Shown here piece after piece: positions 1 to 8,657 of a stretch of DNA of 64,000 bases. The translations under genes were made by a program, and so were the position numbers. This DNA comes from Alphaproteobacteria bacterium (GTDB lineage: Bacteria > Pseudomonadota > Alphaproteobacteria > Micavibrionales > Micavibrionaceae): NCBI GenBank assembly GCA_009995045.1, contig JAACQG010000005.1, positions 68,804-132,803 of the forward strand, given 5' to 3'. Positions within the stretch are counted from its first letter, which is position 1. Each line of letters starts with the position of its first letter. The notes below the pieces were generated by a model, which saw only the letters and a program-made list of their open reading frames with translations, had not been told where the DNA came from and ran no database searches.

Positions 1-536
1 GCGTTTATCAATTCGGGTGTAACGCGCAGTGGATCGGCGATTGGGATGCGCGTGTGTAAGCGGATGACCTGTACGTGTTTAATGTCGTTTAGCGCGTTCA
101 TGATATGTGACAATTGGCGTGGTGACAAAATGAGGGGGTCGCCGCCTGTTAAGATGACTTCCCAGATGTTTTCATTGTTACGGATATAGTCGAGGGCGGC
201 TGTACGTTCTTTATCGGTCAGGATTTCACTGCCTGGCCCTACTTTCTCACGGCGAAAGCAATAGCGGCAATAGACGGCGCAGATATTGGCGGGTTTGAAT
301 AGGACACGATCGGGGTAGCGGTGGACGATCCCTTTAATGGGGGAATGTGCTTCGTCACCGATTGGGTCGGGGTTTTCTTGCGGTGTTTGTATAAGCTCCG
401 CAGGGGTTGGGATATATTGTCGTGCGATCGGGTCATCATCGGGCGTGCCTGTTATTAAGCACTCAACCGTCTTTGTGGTTCGAAACGCATAGCGTTCCGA
501 GACGGCTTTGAGTGATTTACGCAAGCGGTCGGACAT
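1..536 (-). CDS. KamA family radical SAM protein (lysine 2,3-aminomutase-like / EpmB-like), C-terminus cut by window edge
   Basis: The reverse strand reads an open frame of about 178 residues starting at ATG 534-536. The start follows a GAAGG ribosome site and lies one base after the pepA stop, so the two are an operon. An upstream in-frame stop leaves no other start. Seen: the radical SAM cluster CxxxCxxC (C86, C90, C93, in NICAVYCRYCF), then EVILTGGDPL and RLHTRIPIADPLRVTPELIN, all typical of the lysine 2,3-aminomutase/KamA family. These enzymes use a 4Fe-4S cluster, SAM and PLP to move an amino group on lysine. EpmB members act in elongation factor P modification. The PLP lysine and C-terminal half lie outside the window, so free-lysine and EF-P roles cannot be separated. 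Confidence 0.9.
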   Translation of the reverse strand, partial: MSDRLRKSLKAVSERYAFRTTKTVECLITGTPDDDPIARQYIPTPAELIQTPQENPDPIGDEAHSPIKGIVHRYPDRVLFKPANICAVYCRYCFRREKVGPGSEILTDKERTAALDYIRNNENIWEVILTGGDPLILSPRQLSHIMNALNDIKHVQVIRLHTRIPIADPLRVTPELIN

Positions 537-537
537 T

Positions 538-2040
538 TTAGCCTTCTGTGATCAACTGCGTTAAGAGGCGTACGCCAAAGCCGGTGCCGTATTTGGGGGC
601 TGTTGGTTGGTCGGATTTTCGCCATGCGGTGCCAGCGATGTCCATATGCGCCCATGGTGTGTCGTTTTCAATGAAATGTTCGAGGAAGCCTGCGGCGGTA
701 CAAGCGCCGGCTAAACGCCCAGATTTGGCGAGGTTCTGGAGGTCTGCGACGTTGCTGACCATATCGTTTTTGAACACTTTATCGAGAGGCATGCGCCATA
801 ATTTTTCGCCCGTGTGGTCGCTGGCTTTGTCCATGTCTTTCCAGAGTTTGCTGTCATTGACGAAGGTGCCGCAATATTCGTGCCCTAGTGCAACCATCAT
901 TGCACCGGTTAAAGTGGCGAGGTCGATGATGTATTTGGGTTTGAATTTTTGTTGAATATGGGTGAGGCAGTCGGCGAGGACGAGGCGTCCTTCGGCATCT
1001 GTGTTTAGAACTTCGATGGTTTTGCCTGATAGGGAGCCGATGATGTCACCAGGTCTGTACGCGTTGTGGGAAGGCATGTTTTCGGCGAGGCCGACAATGG
1101 CGACAACGTCTTTTTCAACTTTGCCCAAAGCAAGTGCCTTCATCGTGCCGATCACCGCAGCAGAGCCGCCCATGTCCATTTTCATTTCATCCATGCCTGC
1201 GCCCGGTTTAAGTGATATGCCGCCAGTGTCGAATGTGACGCCTTTGCCGACGAGCGCGATTGGGGCTTCGCTTGATTTTCCTGATGATGTTTTTGCGCCG
1301 TTCCATTTCATGACGACCATGCGTGGTTGGCGTTCTGAGCCTTTGCCCACTGCGAGGATGGCTTCCATCCCTAATTTGGCCATCTTTTTCTCATCAATGA
1401 TTTCGACGGATACTCCAAGGGGTTTAAGTTCGTTTTGGATGAATTTAGCGTAGCTTTCGGGGTAAAGATCATTTGGCGGCGCGTTGACGAGATCACGGGC
1501 GGTAAAGACGCCTTCAGCGATGCTTTCGAGTGCGCTGTACGTCTTTTTTGTGGTTGTGGATTGTGCGCTTATGATGCTGAAAGATTTAAATTCAGGGGCT
1601 GGTTTTTTAGGTTTTGCTTTGTATTTAAGATAGGTATAGCTGCGTAATTTCAAGCCATAGGCGATATTGGCGGCGAGGTCGGTTGTGCTGAGGTCTTTTA
1701 CTTTTGCGTCTTCTTCAATTAAAAGACCTGCGGCGGTGGTGCCTAATGATTTTAGCGCTACGAATAATTTTCCGCCCGCTTCTTGTGCTTTGATGGCGTT
1801 GAGTTTTTTGGGGTCATCAAGGCCGAGCAGGATAATGTGATCGAAATCGTTTTTCTCGCCCATCGTGATTACCAATGTTTGCCCTAATTTCCCTTTGAAA
1901 TTTGGGTGGTTTTCTATGGTGTGGGTGATAAGCGTTTTATGTGATTTTGCCGATTCGCTTAATTTCCCTTCTTTATAGACAGGGATAATGGCCGTTTTAA
2001 GGGTGGCGGCGGGAGATTTTGCGAAGGTTATTTTAAGCAT
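538..2040 (-). CDS. pepA: Cytosol aminopeptidase PepA (leucyl aminopeptidase, M17)
   Basis: 500 residues, the usual M17 length. It hydrolyses N-terminal residues from peptides in the cytoplasm as a two-metal hexamer. By position against E. coli PepA the metal ligands are K266, D271, D289, D348 and E350, and the catalytic pair is K278 and R352. The signature NTDAEGRL is at 346-353 and the GKGVTFDTGG block at 265-274. The N-terminal macro-like domain (about 1-165) is present. It is divergent from lptF across 82 bp, a common arrangement in proteobacteria. The usual downstream partner holC is replaced here by the KamA-type gene. Confidence 0.97.
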   Translation of the reverse strand: MLKITFAKSPAATLKTAIIPVYKEGKLSESAKSHKTLITHTIENHPNFKGKLGQTLVITMGEKNDFDHIILLGLDDPKKLNAIKAQEAGGKLFVALKSLGTTAAGLLIEEDAKVKDLSTTDLAANIAYGLKLRSYTYLKYKAKPKKPAPEFKSFSIISAQSTTTKKTYSALESIAEGVFTARDLVNAPPNDLYPESYAKFIQNELKPLGVSVEIIDEKKMAKLGMEAILAVGKGSERQPRMVVMKWNGAKTSSGKSSEAPIALVGKGVTFDTGGISLKPGAGMDEMKMDMGGSAAVIGTMKALALGKVEKDVVAIVGLAENMPSHNAYRPGDIIGSLSGKTIEVLNTDAEGRLVLADCLTHIQQKFKPKYIIDLATLTGAMMVALGHEYCGTFVNDSKLWKDMDKASDHTGEKLWRMPLDKVFKNDMVSNVADLQNLAKSGRLAGACTAAGFLEHFIENDTPWAHMDIAGTAWRKSDQPTAPKYGTGFGVRLLTQLITEG

Positions 2041-2122
2041 GCTTGTCTTTATCGTTGTTGTTTGGATGATTGATCTTTAAAAGAGTATATGAATTTCGTC
2101 CCTTAAGGCTAGATCAAAAGTC

Positions 2123-3250
2123 ATGTTATCCGTTTTTGACAAATATATGATAAAGAATATCGCGATTGCGACGCTGTTTGTGGCGTTGACATTGTCGGCT
2201 ATCATCTTTTTGACACAGTCGCTTCGGTTTTTGGAGCTTGTGATTGAGGCGGGAGCGTCAAGCGGGGCGTTTTGGCAGCTTACGTTTTTGGCATTACCAC
2301 GGTTTTTTGAGGTGATTTTGCCGCTTGCGCTTATGGTTGGTGTGGTTTTTGTATATGCGCGGATGGTGTCGGATTCAGAGATTGTTGTTTTGCGGGCATC
2401 GGGGCTATCGGCTTTTAAATTGTCGCGTCCGGCGATTATATTTGCGGTGTTTGTTACATTGACGTTGATGTGTATCACGATGTTGGTGGGTCCCAAATCT
2501 TTGTCTAAGATGCAAGAGATGCGTCAGGTGATCAAATCACAATTTTCTGCGTTGTTTTTAAAAGAAGGCGTTTTTAATCAGATTGGCAGCGGCCTTACGG
2601 TTTATATTCGTGATAAGGATATAAATGGTGATTTGCGGGGGATTTTGATCCAAGACACGCGCGATAAAAATGAATATCCATCTACTGTTATTGCGAAGCG
2701 CGGTGTTTTGGTGAGCACGGATCGCGGGTTTGAGGTGCTTGTTCATGATGGATCGCGGCAGGAATTTAACAAGAAGAAACAGATTTTAAACCGTCTTAAT
2801 TTTGATCGTTATATTATTGATCTTCCCAATTCAAACGAGGTTAACACACGCTGGGCGGAGCCAGATGAGAGAACTATTTTCGAGCTTATTAAGCCAGATT
2901 TGAGTGATGCGAGCGATGTTAAAAATTTACGTGAATTTCGGTTGGAAATTCATAAGCGGTTTGTCAGTCCTATATTGGCGTTGTCATTTGCCTTGATTGG
3001 CTGTGTTTGTTTGCTGGTTGGGCCGTATAATCGTCGTGGGCAGGTGCGGCGCATTATGGTGGCGGTGTTGAGCGTTGCCGTACTTCAGGGCGCGTATTTG
3101 ACGTTTTTTAATGTGGCTAAGCACAATGATTTAGGGCTTTGGATGATGTATGCGATTGCATTTGGGCCGATTGCTTTTTGCTTGTTTATGTTGAGCAAAT
3201 ATAGTGAAAAATTCCGTAGACGTGTTTTATATGGAAGGACGTCTTCATGA
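2123..3250 (+). CDS. lptF: LPS export ABC permease LptF
   Basis: 375 residues of the YjgP/YjgQ family. It forms the inner-membrane permease of the LptB2FG transporter, which extracts lipopolysaccharide from the inner membrane. Hydrophobic segments lie near residues 13-35, 55-78 and 95-120. A periplasmic beta-jellyroll region of about 150 residues follows, then three C-terminal helices (about 275-365). Its stop overlaps the lptG start in ATGA, indicating translational coupling. No clear ribosome site precedes the ATG. Being first in the pair and next to pepA supports LptF rather than LptG. Confidence 0.93.
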   Translation: MLSVFDKYMIKNIAIATLFVALTLSAIIFLTQSLRFLELVIEAGASSGAFWQLTFLALPRFFEVILPLALMVGVVFVYARMVSDSEIVVLRASGLSAFKLSRPAIIFAVFVTLTLMCITMLVGPKSLSKMQEMRQVIKSQFSALFLKEGVFNQIGSGLTVYIRDKDINGDLRGILIQDTRDKNEYPSTVIAKRGVLVSTDRGFEVLVHDGSRQEFNKKKQILNRLNFDRYIIDLPNSNEVNTRWAEPDERTIFELIKPDLSDASDVKNLREFRLEIHKRFVSPILALSFALIGCVCLLVGPYNRRGQVRRIMVAVLSVAVLQGAYLTFFNVAKHNDLGLWMMYAIAFGPIAFCLFMLSKYSEKFRRRVLYGRTSS

Positions 3251-4362
3251 AGATGAGCGCTACATTTAGTCGATATATTTCACTGAAATATCTTCGTAAC
3301 ACCTTCTTTTTATTGCTTGCGTTGATGGGGATTATTTATCTGTTTGATACAGTGGAGTTAATTCGTCGTGCCAGTAAGGTTGATGATGTACCGCTTAGTC
3401 TTGTTATGAAGATGGGGTTGTTTAAGCTTCCTGAAGTTGTACAGATTTTATTCCCGTTCGCCATTTTATTTGGCGCAATGTTTACTTTTTGGCAATTGAA
3501 TAGGCGTCAAGAGCTTGTGATTTTGCGCTCTGCTGGTTTTTCTGTTTGGCAGTTTTTGGCGCCCGTTATTTGTGTTGCGATGCTTATTGGGTTTTTACAG
3601 ATCGGGGTTTTTAATCCTGTCGGGGCTTTGCTGGTTGGTAAGTATGAGCGTTTGGAAAAAACGTTTTTAAAGCAAGAGGATAGCCAGGTTGCGGTGTTTA
3701 AAGAAGGGCTATGGTTGCGTCAAAGTGTTGATTTGGGCAAGGGATATTCGGGCAAAGGATATGTTATTTTGAATGCTAGTCGCATTGAGCGGAAAGATTG
3801 GCGTTTGAATGATGTGAAGGCTTTGTTTTTTGACCAAGATGATAATTTTGTGAGCCGTCTTGACGGGGCTTCTGCGATTTTGCGCAATGGATATTGGGTT
3901 TTTGTTGATCCGCTTATTCATCAAGCTAATGGGGAAATCATAAGAGTTCCAGAATATCGAATGCCAACATACCTAACCATCGCGGATGTTGAGGGGACGT
4001 TTGCGTCGACGACGACGTTATCATTTTGGCGTTTGCGAGGACATATTCAAACATTGGAAGCAACCGGATTTGATGCGAGCGCGCTTCGTGTGCATTATCA
4101 TAATTTATTGTCGCAACCTTTGTTTTACGTGGGTATGGTTTTGCTGGCGGCCATTGTTTCTATGCGCCCACCACGTCAGCGCCAAGGCTTGATTTTGTTT
4201 TCAAGCGGCGTATTTATTGGGTTCGTCGTGTTTTTCATGACTAGTTTTTTACAGGCTTTAGGCGCGTCACAACAAATACCTGTTATCTTAGCGGCGTGGT
4301 CGCCAGCGCTGATATGTTTTCTGCTTGGGATTAGTGCTATAATAAATTTAGAGGATGGTTAA
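3247..4362 (+). CDS. lptG: LPS export ABC permease LptG
   Basis: 371 residues, the second YjgP/YjgQ permease, partner of LptF in the LPS transporter. Same layout: N-terminal helices (about 15-35, 60-80, 100-120), a periplasmic domain, and C-terminal helices (about 290-365). The motif ELVILRSAGFSVWQ near residue 95 is the family's conserved cytoplasmic coupling region; LptF has the matching EIVVLRASGLSAFK. The ATG overlaps the lptF stop by 4 bases. The ATPase LptB and the LptA/LptC bridge are not in the window. Confidence 0.93.
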   Translation: MKMSATFSRYISLKYLRNTFFLLLALMGIIYLFDTVELIRRASKVDDVPLSLVMKMGLFKLPEVVQILFPFAILFGAMFTFWQLNRRQELVILRSAGFSVWQFLAPVICVAMLIGFLQIGVFNPVGALLVGKYERLEKTFLKQEDSQVAVFKEGLWLRQSVDLGKGYSGKGYVILNASRIERKDWRLNDVKALFFDQDDNFVSRLDGASAILRNGYWVFVDPLIHQANGEIIRVPEYRMPTYLTIADVEGTFASTTTLSFWRLRGHIQTLEATGFDASALRVHYHNLLSQPLFYVGMVLLAAIVSMRPPRQRQGLILFSSGVFIGFVVFFMTSFLQALGASQQIPVILAAWSPALICFLLGISAIINLEDG

Positions 4363-4403
4363 CCTTTTCATGTTAAACATAAAGTGTTGACTTTAAATCG
4401 TTT

Positions 4404-4431
4404 TTGGACCAGATATAAACTGGATTATAAT
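4404..4431 (+). promoter_or_regulatory. Putative sigma70-type promoter for mlaA
   Basis: TTGGAC (4404-4409), a 16-base spacer and a perfect TATAAT (4426-4431). Transcription would start near 4438. The -10 box overlaps an upstream in-frame ATG (4430), so that ATG could not be used on this transcript. This supports the start chosen for mlaA at 4454. Predicted by eye only. Confidence 0.4.
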
Positions 4432-4453
4432 GAGATTTTGGAACTATATTATT

Positions 4454-5230
4454 ATGAATAACAGCATTTTGAAATTTGGGAAATTAAGCACCCTTACTGT
4501 TGCTACGCTTAGTGTGTTGGCTTTAAACGCGTGTGCTACTCAAAACCAATCCGTTATGGATGATGGTGTTGTTATTTCGGATCCTTTGGAAGACACAAAC
4601 CGTGCGGTTTTTAAATTTAACGAAGTCGTTGACGATAATATTATCCATCCTGCAATTAAGGGATATCGCTTTGTTGTTCCAAAAGAAGTTCGTAACAGTC
4701 TTGGTAATTTTTTACGCAACTTGCGCAGCCCTGTTATTTTTGCCAATCAAGTTTTACAAGGCGATATAGAGGGTGCGGGCAATGTTCTTTTGCGTACAGC
4801 TATTAACACATTTACCGGTTTTGGTGGTTTGTTCGATTTTGCTGCTAAAGAAGGTATGCCACATGAATCTGAAGATTTTGGTCAGACATTGGCCACATGG
4901 GGTCTAGATAATGGCCCGTACCTCGTTGTTCCACTTTTGGGGCCGAGCACTGCTCGTGATTCTGTAGGCTATATCGTTGATGCTTATGCTGATCCATTGC
5001 GCTGGTATCTTTTCGATAGCGGACAAGAGCATCTTTCTTATCAAAGAACTGGTCTGAACTATCTAAACGTTCGTGATAATCTAATGGATGTTTTAGAAGA
5101 TTTGAGACGTAGTTCGATTGATTATTATGCATCAACACGTAGTATTTATTACCAGCGCCGTGATGCGCTTATAAGAGATGAAAATCCGGATGATGCTGTT
5201 GCAGTATCGATTCCTGATTACGACGAATAA
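4454..5230 (+). CDS. mlaA: MlaA (VacJ) outer-membrane lipoprotein, phospholipid retrograde transport
   Basis: 258 residues from ATG 4454. This start gives a clean lipoprotein signal peptide with lipobox L24-N-A-C27; an ATG 24 bases upstream only adds a poor N-terminus. MlaA sits in the outer membrane and passes mislocalised phospholipids from the outer leaflet to periplasmic MlaC. Family features: SDPLEDTNRAVFKFN after the signal, FTGFGGLFDFA, EDFGQTLATWG and GPYLVVPLLGPSTARDSVG. mlaC follows after 24 bases. The inner-membrane MlaFEDB complex is not in the window. Confidence 0.95.
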   Translation: MNNSILKFGKLSTLTVATLSVLALNACATQNQSVMDDGVVISDPLEDTNRAVFKFNEVVDDNIIHPAIKGYRFVVPKEVRNSLGNFLRNLRSPVIFANQVLQGDIEGAGNVLLRTAINTFTGFGGLFDFAAKEGMPHESEDFGQTLATWGLDNGPYLVVPLLGPSTARDSVGYIVDAYADPLRWYLFDSGQEHLSYQRTGLNYLNVRDNLMDVLEDLRRSSIDYYASTRSIYYQRRDALIRDENPDDAVAVSIPDYDE

Positions 5231-5254
5231 TATTTTAAATTAAGGATTTATCTT

Positions 5255-5911
5255 ATGCGTATACCCTATCAATTGCTTTTGACAGGAAGTGCACTTTTGG
5301 CTATCGGCAGTGCTCCGGCTTTTTCCTTTTCTAATCATCATAATGATGTATTACGCGAACCTTCATACATCCGTGTGAGTGATGCTCGTGATGAGGATGC
5401 AGAAAAATTTGTTGATATGATGGCGAGTGATGCAATTACTTTTCTTGGTAATGCTGATTTATCGGATACAGATAAAGAGAAGCATTTTTCAGAGTTGTTG
5501 AACAGAAGTTTTGATATGGCAACCATTGGTCGATTTGCTCTTGGTAAATATTGGCGCCTCGCATCTCCAGAACAACGCGATGAATACCAAAAACTTTTTC
5601 GTGAAATGATTGTAGAAGTTTATTCGCGTCGTTTTGGTGAATATGATGGGCAAAACTTGGACATACGTGGTAGCCGAGCCGGTCAAAAAGATGATGTTAC
5701 CGTTAATTCTGTGATTGTCCCACAAGGCAGTGGGCAAGATGTTAAAGTTGATTGGCGTTTGCGTAAGAAAAACGGTCAGTACAAAGTTATCGATGTCGTT
5801 GTTGAGGGTGTTAGCATGGCACTTACTCAGCGCTCTGATTTTTCATCTGTGATACAGCGCGGCGGCGGAGAAGTTTCGGTCTTAATTGAGCATTTGCGCG
5901 AGATTAAATAA
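5255..5911 (+). CDS. mlaC: MlaC family phospholipid-binding protein (Ttg2D)
   Basis: 218 residues with an N-terminal signal peptide (about 1-24), so periplasmic. MlaC carries phospholipid between the MlaA complex and the inner-membrane MlaFEDB transporter. Family features: a helical segment ending FDMATIGRFALGKYWR, then EQRDEYQKLFREMIVEVYSRRF, then the strand DVKVDWRLRKKNGQYKVIDVVVEGVSMALTQR (described in parts), the typical DUF/MlaC C-terminal half. AAGGA precedes the ATG. It is co-transcribed with mlaA and meets the DotA/TraY block tail to tail with 19 bases between. Confidence 0.92.
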   Translation: MRIPYQLLLTGSALLAIGSAPAFSFSNHHNDVLREPSYIRVSDARDEDAEKFVDMMASDAITFLGNADLSDTDKEKHFSELLNRSFDMATIGRFALGKYWRLASPEQRDEYQKLFREMIVEVYSRRFGEYDGQNLDIRGSRAGQKDDVTVNSVIVPQGSGQDVKVDWRLRKKNGQYKVIDVVVEGVSMALTQRSDFSSVIQRGGGEVSVLIEHLREIK

Positions 5912-5930
5912 GCTTAATTTTTTTAAACCA

Positions 5931-8630
5931 TTATCCGACCATGGCCGCCAAGTTTCCTTGTGTGCCGCCTTCGATTTGATTTGTTACCAATACGCTTCCG
6001 CGATAGATGTTATTTGTAAGCTGGCCAGCTGGGTCACCTGCATTTTCTTGGAATGTTGCAGCATTTGATCCCATCCAACGTAAGATGTTGTTTGGTATAA
6101 GATCTACAAGTTTAAAGCATGATACCCCGACAAGATAACAAATAACGGCATACATCGCGGTGAAGAAAAATTCATCAATGGCGCCACGATAGAAACTGAT
6201 TTGTGTGGGAAGAGATGTCACCTCACCTTCAACACCAAAGCCACCGACATTGGCAACCATAAGGTCGAATATACTGTTTAAGACGATGACCAGTGCGGAG
6301 AAAATGCTTATGCTGGCAATGAGGCCAAATAAAATGAGTATTGGTCTTAGGAATATTTCGAGTAGTAAGAAATATCCGTTAGAAGCGTCTTGGCCAGGGA
6401 TGCCCTCGCCGTCAATGCGAATATGCGCAAGCGCCCATAGAGGCATTGCGACAACAGCTTCAAAAATACTTTTTATCCAGCCGCTCACGGCGAAAAGGAA
6501 ATATATAAACGGCAGGAACGGTAAAACATAAAACAAAATTACTCCGATCCCAATCGATGCGCTGATAACGGAAAACATGAATGAACTTGAGATTTTTGAT
6601 AGGTTTGCCGGAATATCCCCTATGATTGATGATAATCCGCCTCCTAAAGTTCCTGCACCTGCTATAGCAGCATTTCTTATGGTTGCATCCATAATTCCTT
6701 TGCCGATCGCTGTTAGCTGCGCTAGGGGGTTAATATCTAAGTTTTTTCGCATATCAAAAATGCCGCTTGTTCCTAAAATCAGGTTAATAGTATCAATTGC
6801 AACATTGCCCGTTTTTAAGGTCTCTGGATTATCTGCAGCGTTTGTTTCTTGCCAGAAGGTGTATGCATAATAAATTGCGCCATAGGAAGCTTCGCGTCCA
6901 TTGGGTAACCTTACTGGAACGCCCTCAGCCAAAAACGGGTTGTACATATTTGTCCCTGAGGCATTTTTATTTTGTCGTAATCTTTCTTGCCGTACTAATT
7001 CCATGACCATTGGATATTTGCTGGCTATAGGTACATTGAGGGCGGCATCGATAACGGCGCCGTTCATTTCTGCGATGCGGTTAAACCATATTGCAGCTCC
7101 TGCCCATCCTTTTTCTATGATTTCAGGGGGGACAAGAAAGTTGCCGCTAGCTTTTTGTTGTGCAATGCCGTTATCAATTGAGGCTTGTGCAAAATCATCA
7201 AAATATTTTTTAACTTCCTGAACATATTCTCTGTCTGGTGTGTAGGTAACGTCAGAGCATTCTGGGTCTGTGTCGTATCCTGAAATTCTGCTTCTGGCAA
7301 TGCATTGGGCGACTTCATTTACGATGGTGTCTGTCCATAATCTTTCAATAAGTTTATAATATTCTTCGGCGATATAAAGTGATCCTGGTTCAAAGTAATC
7401 TGTCGTTATGACGTTAATGTCGCCGCAATAGGGGAATACCTGACCTGCATATTCCTGATTTTCATTGCCGGTTCCGACTTCGCCAAAGCGAATGGTTATG
7501 TTTCCTTTTAGGGAGAAATCGAGAGCGGTGGCGTATGGGGTTCCGATATAGTTTTCTGCGTTTGGATTAACAGAGCCAGTTGGTGGTGACACGACGTAAT
7601 CAGGCGGGTCAGAGCGTACAATGTAAGGCTGAATATCAGTGCCGTACATTTTTTTCTCTACCATTGAGCAGACTTTAGCCGTTAAAATAAATTGATTTAT
7701 GGCACCCATCTCCGGCCTGTTTGGTGTTGCTATAATATTGGCATTTGGACCGAGGAATGTTCCGCTTGAGAGCTCATTGTTAAAATAAGCCCAGCCGTTT
7801 GTTGCAAAATTTGACCCATGTTTAGCGACCCAAAATGTTAATATTTGTGCACCATTGAGTCCTTCATTTTGCTGGCCAAGATTGAGGGGGATTATCATTG
7901 CAAAAAACAAGACGAATCGCACGGGTGCCCACGCTCTGTTAAATCTCTGACCGAAAGGGGTTCCAGATGCAGCGGTTTCGGCGACCACAGTAATTGTGAA
8001 ATATACAAAAACGAGGGCAGCGATAGCCATGATGCCAAGAGAATAAAATCTTAACATACCGTGGAGGGCTTCATGGAATGGATAAGGATAAGCGGCGATT
8101 GTTTCAACCGAAGGGACGCCAGCATTGCTTTCACATGCTACCCCTGTTGATATGCAGGATTCGTAAATCCCTTCTAGCCCAAAAACACGGTCTAATATTA
8201 TAAAGGCTAAATCCTGTTCAGGACCAGCTGAGCCCGTTGTTGTGTTGGGGTTTGTGAATAAATCTGTGACTGGAAAGCCGAGAGCAAAGGCTGATTGTGA
8301 CGCAAATAATGCTAAGGCGAGTAATACGAATTGAACGACGATTATCAACAGGCCTGCTAAAATTGTGAAAAAGATAATGATTTGATCAATATTTTTCCAT
8401 TTAAAGACAAGGTTGTTAGCCGCAGCGGAAATAACGTGTCTGACGCCATATTTTCCAATATTTTGTCTTTGCAGGTATAAGTGGTCATCTGGTAATAATT
8501 TGACCATGTTGTATACGGACGCAATGTAGAATGCGAGCGTTGAAAACCCTGATGTTGCAAGTGCCAATATACGCGGGATGAAGCCCGGCAATAATGCGTA
8601 TTTTAGCGTATTTTTTGCTTTGTTTTTCAT
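5931..8630 (-). CDS. DotA/TraY family membrane protein, copy 3 of 3 (last in the operon)
   Basis: 899 residues. It resembles DotA of type IVB (Dot/Icm) secretion and TraY of IncI plasmids: a large polytopic inner-membrane protein with a long non-membrane region in the middle. Seen: hydrophobic segments near 30-48, 84-115 and 197-220; a paired cysteine C159-x6-C166; the family signature GTPFGQRFN with WAPVR (223-238). A central motif GWAGAAIWFNRIAEMNG follows. The C-terminal block runs FYVLPFLPFIYFLFAVSGW, then the amphipathic MPLWALAHIRID and FLRPILILFG, ending IPNNILRWMG. It lies 27 bases after copy 2. Function in this organism is inferred from family only. No ATPase or other secretion gene is nearby. 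Confidence 0.8.
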   Translation of the reverse strand: MKNKAKNTLKYALLPGFIPRILALATSGFSTLAFYIASVYNMVKLLPDDHLYLQRQNIGKYGVRHVISAAANNLVFKWKNIDQIIIFFTILAGLLIIVVQFVLLALALFASQSAFALGFPVTDLFTNPNTTTGSAGPEQDLAFIILDRVFGLEGIYESCISTGVACESNAGVPSVETIAAYPYPFHEALHGMLRFYSLGIMAIAALVFVYFTITVVAETAASGTPFGQRFNRAWAPVRFVLFFAMIIPLNLGQQNEGLNGAQILTFWVAKHGSNFATNGWAYFNNELSSGTFLGPNANIIATPNRPEMGAINQFILTAKVCSMVEKKMYGTDIQPYIVRSDPPDYVVSPPTGSVNPNAENYIGTPYATALDFSLKGNITIRFGEVGTGNENQEYAGQVFPYCGDINVITTDYFEPGSLYIAEEYYKLIERLWTDTIVNEVAQCIARSRISGYDTDPECSDVTYTPDREYVQEVKKYFDDFAQASIDNGIAQQKASGNFLVPPEIIEKGWAGAAIWFNRIAEMNGAVIDAALNVPIASKYPMVMELVRQERLRQNKNASGTNMYNPFLAEGVPVRLPNGREASYGAIYYAYTFWQETNAADNPETLKTGNVAIDTINLILGTSGIFDMRKNLDINPLAQLTAIGKGIMDATIRNAAIAGAGTLGGGLSSIIGDIPANLSKISSSFMFSVISASIGIGVILFYVLPFLPFIYFLFAVSGWIKSIFEAVVAMPLWALAHIRIDGEGIPGQDASNGYFLLLEIFLRPILILFGLIASISIFSALVIVLNSIFDLMVANVGGFGVEGEVTSLPTQISFYRGAIDEFFFTAMYAVICYLVGVSCFKLVDLIPNNILRWMGSNAATFQENAGDPAGQLTNNIYRGSVLVTNQIEGGTQGNLAAMVG

Positions 8631-8657
8631 TGGTTTTAAATTGCCGCTTCTCTTTAA

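Noticed and set aside
548-1647. Three open frames on the plus strand opposite pepA
   Set aside because: Antisense shadows of a complete pepA with all catalytic residues.
5255-5911. MlaC considered as a toluene-tolerance (Ttg2D) gene with separate function
   Set aside because: Ttg2D is the same family; adjacency to mlaA settles the phospholipid transport role.
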